A program made the translations under genes and the position numbers. Positions 1-6,048 of a DNA stretch of 6,048 nt are shown piece after piece (within the stretch, counting starts at the first letter, position 1; each line of letters opens with the position of its first letter). The notes under the pieces were generated by a model. The model worked only from the letters and a program-made list of their open reading frames with translations. It made no database searches and had not been told where the DNA came from. Source of the stretch: Candidatus Neoflavobacterium equi (GTDB taxonomy: Bacteria; Bacteroidota; Bacteroidia; Flavobacteriales; Flavobacteriaceae); contig JAGHSS010000232.1 of the NCBI GenBank assembly GCA_018065745.1, positions 1-6,048 of the forward strand, in the 5' to 3' direction.

Positions 1-932
1 GTTCTATATCTAACATCATTAGAAGCTAATTGACCAAACAATCCATAAGATACATTGAACAATACATCTCCATTAGTATCTTCATAAATTGTACCAATAG
101 TACCTTGACCTGAAGTTACTCTTTTTAATTTAAATACAACCTCTGCATCTGTAGCATCAGACCAGATGCTCGTGTAATTAGCTGTAGTTGTTAATGGAAC
201 TGCAGCAACTACTTCTTGAGCAAATGTGATTGCATTGTCATAGTTTTTAGTATATAAAGCCACACGAGCTCTCATTGCTTGAACAGCTACAGGAGTAATT
301 TTTGTTTTATCAGCATTAGTTGCAGACAAACGAGTTAACTCATTGTAAGCAGTTTCTAATTCAGAATTTACAAAATTAACAACATCACCAACAGAACTTC
401 TACCAATTTGTTCAAAAACGATTGGTTTAGTAACTAAAGCAATACCCTTAGCATTCATATCTGTGTAAGACTCACCAAAATAACGCAACAAATCAAAATG
501 AGCATTAGCTCTGATTGCTTGTAATTCTGCTTTGTACTTTGCAGCCTCATTAATATCAGCTTCAGATGTTAAGTTTAATGTTTCAATTTTTTCTAAAACA
601 ACATTAGCTCTATTAATTGTAGCATAGTAACTTGAATACAAAGAAGCAGCTTCTGTAGTACCTGTATTGATACTCCAAGTGTGTACTTGAACACCAGAAC
701 CACGGTTTGTAGCTGGTTTACGAACTTCATCAGAGAAATAAGAATTCCACTCAATTGCAGTTGATCCACCAATTCCAATGTAAGCACCATTCATAGCTGA
801 TCTTAAATCAGAAATGGTTAGTACTGCATTCTCATCAATAATTTCATCCTTTGCACCAATTTTGTAGGCGTCTTCACAGGATACTAATCCAGCAGCGAAA
901 ATTGCCGCTAATATTATATTTCTAACTTTCAT
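1..932 (-). CDS. SusD/RagB-family nutrient-binding outer-membrane lipoprotein (C-terminus beyond window)
   Basis: This is the lid subunit of a SusCD-type importer: a surface lipoprotein that binds the nutrient and closes over the SusC barrel. The reading frame starts at the ATG at 932 and stays open to the window edge, giving 310 codons. Family members usually have about 450-550 residues, so roughly 60% is present. The N-terminus is a lipoprotein signal: basic MKVR, a hydrophobic stretch, then lipobox LVSC with lipidated Cys19. The acidic E20-D21 after it resembles the Bacteroidota surface-export signal. Family hallmarks follow: SSYYATINRANVVLEKI (about 100-116), LQAIRANAHFDLLRYFG (137-153), PVAVQAMRARVALYTKNYD (214-232) and NDVRYR (305-310). 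These match the helical TPR-like SusD fold. The start lies 9 bases after the upstream susC-like stop with no Shine-Dalgarno, so the two are almost certainly one operon. The ligand (glycan or peptide) cannot be told from the sequence. Family call is firm; substrate is unknown. Confidence 0.93.
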   Translation of the reverse strand, partial: MKVRNIILAAIFAAGLVSCEDAYKIGAKDEIIDENAVLTISDLRSAMNGAYIGIGGSTAIEWNSYFSDEVRKPATNRGSGVQVHTWSINTGTTEAASLYSSYYATINRANVVLEKIETLNLTSEADINEAAKYKAELQAIRANAHFDLLRYFGESYTDMNAKGIALVTKPIVFEQIGRSSVGDVVNFVNSELETAYNELTRLSATNADKTKITPVAVQAMRARVALYTKNYDNAITFAQEVVAAVPLTTTANYTSIWSDATDAEVVFKLKRVTSGQGTIGTIYEDTNGDVLFNVSYGLFGQLASNDVRYR

Positions 933-941
933 AATTCTAGA

Positions 942-3893
942 TTAAAAATTTAAGTTTACACCCATGGTAAAGATTCTTGGCGTTGGATACTCATAAGTAG
1001 CAATGTTGTTAGAATCTTCTGGATCAAATCCAGTAAACTCAGTCCAAGTTGCTAAGTTTTGAGCTTGTAAATAAATACGGAAACTATCAACATATTTGTT
1101 GTTTCCTAACAATTTATTTGTAAAGTTATAACCTACTTCAACGTTTCTCAATTTGATGAAAGAAGCGTCTTCAATATCTTTAGATGTAAATTGTCTGTTG
1201 TATGCATAAGATTGAACTTCCGTAATATCTCCTGGTTGTTGCCACATATCGTTCATGATTGTTGACAAGTTGTATGTTCCAGCAAAGTTTGCATTTTCAG
1301 AGAAAAATGTTTGGTTGTTAAATCTGTGGTAGTCTTTAGCAAAAGTAAACAATGAAGAGAAATCAAAGTTCTTGTAGCTAAATCTGTGTCCAAAACCTCC
1401 TGTATATTTAGGAATGTAAGATCCGTAGTTAGCAACAGAGTTCGCATCGCTGTATTCTGTTGTAACATTACCGTCTAAATCTAAGTATAAAGGTTGCCCA
1501 TTAGCTGGGTTAACTCCAGCCCATCCAACAACATAATGCGTACCAAAAGATTCCCCAGTTCTAACGATAGAAGTACCTAATTCGTACTCATTCACTTGAC
1601 CTAAAGATTTGATCTCATTTTTGTTGTAGTTACCATTAACAAATAAACTGAAAGACACGTCATCAGACTTCACGATGAAACCTTCCAAAGACAAGTCAAT
1701 ACCTTTATTTTGCATTTTACCAGCATTCACGTCAAGAGAACCACGACCTGATTCAAGAGGAAGTGTTTGCTCAATTAACAATTTAGAAGTGTTGTTGATG
1801 TAATATTCAACAGTACCTACTAATCTTCTGTTTAACACAGAGAAATCAATACCAAAGTTAATTTTCTTAGCTTCTTCCCACTGTAAGTTAGGGTTAGGAA
1901 CTGAAGTTTGAACAATTCCACCAACTCCGTTGTAGTTTGTTGTACCCCAAGTTGCATATTGTTGGAAATCACCTAAACCAGATTGGTTACCTGTTGTACC
2001 AATACTCGCTCTGAATTTCAAATCTTGGAAGAATTTTTGATTTTGCATAAACCCTTCGTTGATCACGTTCCAGTTACCTCCTACAGACCAGAAAGTACCC
2101 CATTTGTTAGCGTCAGCAAATTTTGAAGATGCATCACGACGAATAGAGAAATCTACTGTATATCTGTCATCATAAGAATATTTACCCAAACCAAAATAAG
2201 AGAACAATCCGCGTTCCTGAACATAACCAGAAACTGTTGGGATTAATCCATTAACTGTTGATCCTGTTGTAATACCAGCTGCATAACCAGGCATCGCTGG
2301 ATTGATTCCAAAACCTCTGAAAGAACTTACTGTTCTGTGCTCTTTGTAGTACTCAACATAAGCACCAAAGTTTACACTGTGTTTATCATTGAAAGTCTTG
2401 TCAAAAACAATTCTAGAAGTATTGTTTAAGTTTAAGAAATTGTAGTTCGCTTCTCCATAGAAACCTTGTCCACCTGGAGATACTGAAGCACCATAGAAAG
2501 TACTTGGATCTCTGTATGAAGAAGTTCTGTCATAAGCATAATCAATACCAAAGTCTACACGTGCAGAAATATTCTTGTGTAATTTAGTTTCACCATATAC
2601 ACCAGCAGTAATTTTTACTTGGTCATTATTTCTTCCGTTTTTCTCAATATCCTCAAGAGATTGTGCTCCAAGGTTACCGGTACGTGTATCATAAGCTCCA
2701 GTAGCAGTGTATGGGCTGTAGTATGGCTGTGCCAAATAAGCTACTGCAAATGGGTTGTTGATGTAAACACCACCTTCAGTTGTCATTAAAGTAGATCTAG
2801 AATATCCTAAACCAACATTGTAACCAACTGTAGTTTTGTCAGAAACTCTATTTTCTAAGTTAGAACGCATGTTAAAACGTTTTAAGCTAGATGTTTTAGC
2901 AATACCATCTTGCTCAAAATAAGCTAAAGATGTATAGAATCTTGTTTGATCTGAACCTCCACGAATGTTTAATTCATGAGATTGAGTAGTACCTGTTCTG
3001 AAAAATACATCAGCCCAGTTTGTATTTGTTTGAGCTGCAGCAGCTGCAATTTGCTCATCAGACATACCAACTCCCATACCGTTACCGATAGTACGTTGGA
3101 ATGTTAATAAATCTGCAGTACCCATCATGTCAAATTTAGCATTACCCATTTCAGTAATACCATATTGTGAACGGTAAGTAAATTTAGTTTTTTCACCAAA
3201 ATTACCTTTTTTAGTAGTAATAACAATTACCCCACCAGAAGCACGAGAACCATATTTTGAAGTTGCAGCAGCATCTTTCAATACAGTTACAGATTCAAAA
3301 TCGTTTGAATTCAACGATGCGAAATCAGAAGCTTCAATTGGGAAACCATCCATGATGTACAAAGGACCTGCATCACCATTGATAGAGTTTTGACCGTGAA
3401 TTTTTACAGTTGCAGCAGTTCCTGGTTGTCCAGATCCTGAAGATACTTGTACCCCAGCTGCTTGTCCTTGTAAAATTTGCTCAAATGATGTAAAAGCTAC
3501 GTTTTCAATTTGTGAAGCTTTTACTGTTGTTACAGAACCTGTTACTTTAGCTTTGTTTTCTCTAGCATAACCTGTTACAACCAATTCAGTCAAATCTGTA
3601 CTTGAGCTTTTCATAACTACATTAACTGTATTAGAAGCTCCTACTTTAACTTTTTGCGTTTCATTACCAATAAATGAAAACACTAAAACGTCTCCTTGTT
3701 TAGCTTGGATTGTATATTCACCATCTAAACCAGTTTGCGTTCCAAACTTTGTTCCTTCTACTAGAACAGAAACTCCAGGTAACGAAGATCCTGACTCAGT
3801 CACAATACCAGAAATTGTTTTCTGTTGTGAAAAAGAAAGCTGACACATAAACGCTACAATAAGCGTTAAGATCCATTTAAACTTCAATCTCAT
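942..3893 (-). CDS. SusC/RagA-family TonB-dependent outer-membrane transporter
   Basis: This is a 983-residue TonB-linked barrel that imports oligomers captured by its SusD partner. The length is typical of the family. Domains in order: signal peptide at 1 to about 22 (MRLKFKWILTLIVAF, ending LSFS before QQ); a carboxypeptidase-regulatory-like domain at about 26-95 (ISGIVTESG, LPGVSVLVEGT, GLDGEYTI); a TonB-box-like stretch LTELVVTGYA at 101-110; the plug at about 115-230, with the hallmarks LYIMDGFP (178-185), FESVTVLKDAAATSKYGSRA (199-218) and GGVIVITTKKG (220-230); then the beta-barrel to the end, closing with GVNLNF and a terminal Phe983 as expected for outer-membrane insertion. No N-terminal STN signalling domain is seen, so this is not a typical FecA-like transducer. 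The start is supported by the signal peptide directly after it and an A-rich leader (CTAAAAAAAATAAA) before ATG. The SusD-like gene follows after 9 bases. No frameshift or internal stop is present. Transported substrate is not deducible. Confidence 0.96.
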   Translation of the reverse strand: MRLKFKWILTLIVAFMCQLSFSQQKTISGIVTESGSSLPGVSVLVEGTKFGTQTGLDGEYTIQAKQGDVLVFSFIGNETQKVKVGASNTVNVVMKSSSTDLTELVVTGYARENKAKVTGSVTTVKASQIENVAFTSFEQILQGQAAGVQVSSGSGQPGTAATVKIHGQNSINGDAGPLYIMDGFPIEASDFASLNSNDFESVTVLKDAAATSKYGSRASGGVIVITTKKGNFGEKTKFTYRSQYGITEMGNAKFDMMGTADLLTFQRTIGNGMGVGMSDEQIAAAAAQTNTNWADVFFRTGTTQSHELNIRGGSDQTRFYTSLAYFEQDGIAKTSSLKRFNMRSNLENRVSDKTTVGYNVGLGYSRSTLMTTEGGVYINNPFAVAYLAQPYYSPYTATGAYDTRTGNLGAQSLEDIEKNGRNNDQVKITAGVYGETKLHKNISARVDFGIDYAYDRTSSYRDPSTFYGASVSPGGQGFYGEANYNFLNLNNTSRIVFDKTFNDKHSVNFGAYVEYYKEHRTVSSFRGFGINPAMPGYAAGITTGSTVNGLIPTVSGYVQERGLFSYFGLGKYSYDDRYTVDFSIRRDASSKFADANKWGTFWSVGGNWNVINEGFMQNQKFFQDLKFRASIGTTGNQSGLGDFQQYATWGTTNYNGVGGIVQTSVPNPNLQWEEAKKINFGIDFSVLNRRLVGTVEYYINNTSKLLIEQTLPLESGRGSLDVNAGKMQNKGIDLSLEGFIVKSDDVSFSLFVNGNYNKNEIKSLGQVNEYELGTSIVRTGESFGTHYVVGWAGVNPANGQPLYLDLDGNVTTEYSDANSVANYGSYIPKYTGGFGHRFSYKNFDFSSLFTFAKDYHRFNNQTFFSENANFAGTYNLSTIMNDMWQQPGDITEVQSYAYNRQFTSKDIEDASFIKLRNVEVGYNFTNKLLGNNKYVDSFRIYLQAQNLATWTEFTGFDPEDSNNIATYEYPTPRIFTMGVNLNF

Positions 3894-3947
3894 TTTATTT
3901 TTTTTAGAGTTAGTTAAAAAACAGATATCATAATTTAAAATTAAAAG

Positions 3948-3960
3948 ACAAATAATTTGT
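3948..3960. repeat. Small palindrome in the susC-like leader
   Basis: ACAAAT and ATTTGT form perfect 6-bp arms around a single central base (3954), about 55 bases before the SusC-like start codon. It could be a binding site for a dimeric regulator, but a dyad this short is weak evidence in such AT-rich DNA. Confidence 0.25.
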
Positions 3961-4023
3961 TAACTTTTTTTTAAGAAAAAGAAAACAATAAATTATGAAT
4001 TTGTATATTATAAAATAGTTTTC

Positions 4024-4049
4024 TTTGTTAATCAATGGATTATAACAAA
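4024..4049. repeat. Inverted repeat around the predicted susC-like transcription start
   Basis: TTTGTTA (4024-4030) and TAACAAA (4043-4049) form perfect 7-bp arms with a 12-bp spacer. The spacer region allows a second, nested pairing of TAATC (4029-4033) with GATTA (4038-4042) around a 4-base loop. No T-run follows in the minus-strand direction, so it does not look like an intrinsic terminator. It overlaps the candidate -7 box and start site, so an operator or a 5'-end RNA hairpin are the alternatives. The AT content makes chance a real option. Confidence 0.35.
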
Positions 4050-4053
4050 AATA
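4046..4053 (-). promoter_or_regulatory. Candidate Bacteroidota -7 promoter element for the susC-like gene
   Basis: On the minus strand these bases read TATTTTTG, an exact match to the Bacteroidota -7 consensus TAnnTTTG. I found no other exact match in this intergenic region. Transcription would start near 4040. Against it: no clear TTG (-33 element) lies about 20 bases upstream, and in such AT-rich DNA a match can arise by chance. A recruited activator could compensate for a missing -33 box. Confidence 0.3.
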
Positions 4054-4073
4054 ACCTTAATTAAACCTTAATT
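4053..4073. repeat. Tandem 10-bp direct repeat, 11-bp period
   Basis: AACCTTAATT occurs twice exactly, at 4053-4062 and 4064-4073, separated by one base. The 11-bp period is close to one helical turn, so both copies would face the same side of the DNA. The right copy overlaps the first base of the protease stop codon as read on the plus strand, and the left copy abuts the candidate -7 box. That is where an activator or repressor would sit, but no known operator is recognised. Confidence 0.4.
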
Positions 4074-5947
4074 TATTTGATGATTACTTTCTGAGTCAAC
4101 TTGCTTTCCCCAGTGCTTAATTCAAACATATAAACACCTTTATTCAAAGAAGACATATCAAAAGTAGTGTGGTTAGAAAACTTAACTGCTTTTTGATTCA
4201 TAACCAATCTACCTTGAACATCATATACATTCATTACACCATCAAAATCAGCATCTAAAGAAACATTGAAAATTCCAGTAGTAGGATTTGGATAAATTTT
4301 CATAACACCTTTTTCAAAAGCACCAACTCCAGCAGTTCTAGATGCATTGGAAACCACTAAAGCAAAATTTTGAGTTCTTGTCAATGTCCCTTTGTGAGTA
4401 ACTCTCAAGGTGTAATTTCCAGATGGAACTGTAATTTCTACTTGCTCAATATTGTCTAATGAATTATCTGCTTTTAACGCACCTCCATTCAAGAAGTCAC
4501 GATTCAAAACCCATGGAAGGTACTCTACACCATTTTTGAAAAGTCTCAAATCTAAATCGTTTACCAATTTAGAAGTTGGGTCATTCATTACAATGTTATT
4601 TGATACTGTTCCCGCTGGATCAGTCCAACCAATAGTAGCTTTTAATTTTTGACCTGTTGAAGTAATTGTCGTTTCATACACTTCTCCATTAGCCAAAGAC
4701 AATTCATCTATAATAGAAGTAGTATTTCTAGCAGTGATTAATTTTGCAGCAGCTTCAGCATTAATTAACCCCCATCCAAATTTATGATCTGGACCGTCTG
4801 TAGTACCCGCTTCATCAGCTGTGTTTGTCATTACCGTTTTCAATGTTGCGGCTTTCATATAAGAACCGTTAAGATTGAAATAATGCTGTTGATATAGCGC
4901 TAAGGTTGCAGCAACTGCAGGCGCAGCCATAGAAGTTCCTTGTTTACTTCCTTCAGCAGTATCGCTATCAGAACTCAATGATAAAACCCCAACTCCCTTA
5001 GCAGAGATATCTGGTTTGATTCTATAATCATCTGTTGGCCCCCAGCTACTGAAAGTACTCATGGAAACTGAATTTGGACCTGTGTAAGACAAGGTTTGAT
5101 TTACAGCCGCTACAACAATTCCATTTTTAGATGTTTTATTACCGATCAACAAATCAACTCCAGCGGTATTGTCATAAGCTCCACTTCTGTCATTACCTGC
5201 TGAAATTACAGGTTGATAGTATGGAAAACTGTTCATTAATTCATCCCATGTTTTAGAATCATTGCTGTATGCACCTCTTAATTTTTCATCAACATATTGG
5301 ATTCTTGCACCATAAGAATGGTTTGATAATAAATAACCACCACGCGCAAAAGTTAAAATTTCTGTAACGTCATTATCAAATGTATGTCCAAAAACATGAC
5401 CATTAAATGCCAATCCCTTTCTCAAAGCATTCCCTGCTCCAGAACCAACAATAGTTCCTGTAACGTGTATTGCGTGATCATTGTCTTCATCTGGCGTCAA
5501 AAAGTTTTCACCATCTTTGATTGTAACTCTATCAACTAAATCCTGATGCGTTTTTCTGATTGGTCCACCATCCCAAACTCCAACAGTGATTCCTTCACCA
5601 TTCAGATTTAAGTTAAGGCTACCTCCTGTGTTGACTTTGTTTACTCTAGCAGTAATTGCAGATCCACTGTTGTCAACTCTGTAATATATAGGTGATTTTT
5701 CTTCCCATCCAACCAAAACGTTTACATGACCTTGCTCATCCTTGAAACGAATTGGTAAATTATTGGCTAATGCTTGTTCTTTAGCATAAGCCAAACGTTG
5801 TTCATACTTAGAGACCAACTCTTTTGAAAAGGTTGAAACCGCTTCTTGGTCCATCTCTGAAATAATTATATCTCTTGAACTTTTATCTTGAGCTTGTAAA
5901 CTCAACACTGAAAATAGCGTTGCGATTAATAAGTATTTTTTGTTCAT
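4073..5947 (-). CDS. Secreted S8 (subtilisin-like) serine peptidase with T9SS type A sorting domain
   Basis: This is a 624-residue extracellular endopeptidase. Order of parts: signal peptide at 1 to about 19 (MNKKYLLIATLFSVLSLQA); a propeptide-like segment at about 20-110; the S8 catalytic domain at about 115-405; a jelly-roll domain at about 412-536; and a T9SS type A C-terminal domain at about 547-624 (MKIYPNPTTGIFNV, VYDVQGRLV, LNKGVYMFEL, KVIIK). The full triad is visible in subtilisin order: Asp126 in VGVWDGG, His158 in DHAIHVTGT and Ser339 in GTSMAAP, with oxyanion Asn252 in ISAGND. The conserved SSWGPTDDYRIKPD is at 300-313. The second domain contains IGWTDPAG and LVNDLDLRLF, as in KP-43-type proteases; this subtype is inference. 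The T9SS tail predicts Sec export to the periplasm, then secretion or surface attachment by the type IX machinery. The His motif is unusual: HAIH rather than HGTH. The stop lies 179 bases from the SusC-like start on the same strand; co-transcription is possible but unproven. Start is supported by the signal peptide; there is no Shine-Dalgarno. Confidence 0.95.
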   Translation of the reverse strand: MNKKYLLIATLFSVLSLQAQDKSSRDIIISEMDQEAVSTFSKELVSKYEQRLAYAKEQALANNLPIRFKDEQGHVNVLVGWEEKSPIYYRVDNSGSAITARVNKVNTGGSLNLNLNGEGITVGVWDGGPIRKTHQDLVDRVTIKDGENFLTPDEDNDHAIHVTGTIVGSGAGNALRKGLAFNGHVFGHTFDNDVTEILTFARGGYLLSNHSYGARIQYVDEKLRGAYSNDSKTWDELMNSFPYYQPVISAGNDRSGAYDNTAGVDLLIGNKTSKNGIVVAAVNQTLSYTGPNSVSMSTFSSWGPTDDYRIKPDISAKGVGVLSLSSDSDTAEGSKQGTSMAAPAVAATLALYQQHYFNLNGSYMKAATLKTVMTNTADEAGTTDGPDHKFGWGLINAEAAAKLITARNTTSIIDELSLANGEVYETTITSTGQKLKATIGWTDPAGTVSNNIVMNDPTSKLVNDLDLRLFKNGVEYLPWVLNRDFLNGGALKADNSLDNIEQVEITVPSGNYTLRVTHKGTLTRTQNFALVVSNASRTAGVGAFEKGVMKIYPNPTTGIFNVSLDADFDGVMNVYDVQGRLVMNQKAVKFSNHTTFDMSSLNKGVYMFELSTGESKLTQKVIIK

Positions 5948-5984
5948 AATCTATGTTTTGTTTGCTAAAATATGTAAAAAAAAA

Positions 5985-5992
5985 GAAACGTA
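5985..5992 (-). promoter_or_regulatory. Weak candidate -7 promoter element for the protease gene
   Basis: The minus strand reads TACGTTTC, seven of eight positions of TAnnTTTG, 38 bases before the protease ATG. Possible upstream TTG elements occur at 6007-6009 and within 6018-6022, but their spacings (14 and 25 bases) fall outside the usual range of about 17-23. This is the best candidate in the visible 101 bp; the true promoter may lie beyond the window. Confidence 0.2.
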
Positions 5993-5994
5993 CA

Positions 5995-6008
5995 TGTTAA
6001 AATTAACA
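5995..6008. repeat. Palindrome upstream of the protease gene
   Basis: TGTTAA and TTAACA form perfect 6-bp arms around a central AA, immediately upstream of the weak -7 candidate. A repressor bound here would block that promoter. The function is inference from position only; chance occurrence is possible. Confidence 0.3.
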
Positions 6009-6017
6009 ATTTACCTA

Positions 6018-6031
6018 CAAAACCGGCTTTG
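6018..6031. repeat. Near-palindrome with a CCGG core upstream of the protease gene
   Basis: CAAAACCGGCTTTG is a 14-bp dyad with one mismatched pair (6022 with 6027), which becomes a G-U pair in minus-strand RNA. It is the only GC-rich block in the 101 bp upstream of the protease. It may be a regulator site, or part of a weak terminator of an unseen gene to the right, although there is almost no loop and no following T-run on the minus strand. Confidence 0.25.
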
Positions 6032-6048
6032 AATGAAATAATTAAATA

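Larger units (their letters stand above)
3894..4072 (-). promoter_or_regulatory. Protease-susC intergenic region, probable leader and control region of the susCD operon
   Basis: This 179-bp, very AT-rich gap carries no credible coding sequence. It holds a candidate promoter, a tandem repeat at its right end and several inverted repeats, listed separately. I see no GC-rich hairpin followed by a T-run that would end protease transcription in the usual intrinsic way, so read-through into the SusC-like gene cannot be excluded. If the candidate promoter at 4046-4053 is real, the SusC-like mRNA would carry an untranslated leader of roughly 145 bases, enough for post-transcriptional control. Confidence 0.5.

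Noticed and set aside
593..790. A 65-codon minus-strand open frame inside the SusD-like gene
   Set aside because: It lies in another frame of a well-supported gene, has no recognisable domain, and reads as low-complexity Leu/Val/Gln-rich sequence.
1253..1468. A 71-codon minus-strand open frame inside the SusC-like gene
   Set aside because: It is out of frame with the barrel-coding sequence; the Leu/Thr-rich translation is typical of a shadow frame.
4039..4044. TATAAT on the minus strand as a sigma-70-type -10 box
   Set aside because: Bacteroidota primary sigma factors use TAnnTTTG, and TATAAT is common by chance in such AT-rich DNA.
4021..4051. Intrinsic terminator for the protease gene
   Set aside because: The hairpin is AU-rich and is not followed by a T-run in the minus-strand direction; the T-run precedes it.
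4452..4652. A 66-codon plus-strand open frame opposite the protease gene
   Set aside because: It is antisense to the conserved jelly-roll domain, with no domain or start-site support.
5948..6048. Small minus-strand coding sequence entering from the right edge
   Set aside because: One frame is open from the edge to about 5966, but the translation is a short hydrophobic string with no family match and it overlaps the dyads; the stretch is better read as upstream region.
1..6048. A novel defence system, mobile element, CRISPR array or RNA gene
   Set aside because: All long frames belong to recognised nutrient-acquisition and protease families, and no array-like repeats, transposase, terminal repeats or tRNA-like folds were seen on either strand.

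Overview
The window looks like a stretch of a chromosome from a flavobacterium or close relative (Bacteroidota). The DNA is AT-rich. It carries an adjacent SusC-like and SusD-like pair, and one secreted enzyme ends in a type IX secretion (T9SS) type A sorting domain, a system confined to Bacteroidota. Start codons are preceded by A-rich stretches rather than Shine-Dalgarno sequences, which also fits this phylum. The species cannot be determined from the sequence.

Layout: everything recognisable is on the minus strand, so transcription runs from right to left. From the right edge there is about 100 bp of upstream region (5948-6048) with small dyads. Next is a complete secreted S8 (subtilisin-like) serine protease with a T9SS tail (4073-5947). 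A 179-bp AT-rich intergenic region (3894-4072) follows, holding a candidate promoter, a tandem 10-bp repeat and inverted repeats. Then comes a complete SusC/RagA-type TonB-dependent outer-membrane transporter (942-3893). Nine bases later a SusD/RagB-type surface lipoprotein begins (932 leftwards); it is cut by the window edge after 310 codons.

How the parts may work together: SusC and SusD homologues form a 'pedal bin' complex, in which the lipoprotein lid captures oligomeric nutrients and the TonB-driven barrel imports them. Here the nearest enzyme is a protease rather than a glycosidase. One reading is that the protease degrades extracellular protein and the SusCD pair takes up peptides, as RagAB does. 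This is inference from gene order only: the 179-bp gap with its own candidate promoter leaves room for the protease to be an independent unit, and genes beyond the left edge are not visible.

I see no RNA gene, insertion sequence, CRISPR array, phage element or gene of clearly unknown family. The window is mostly ordinary nutrient-acquisition DNA, and the least explained sequence is the protease-susC intergenic region.
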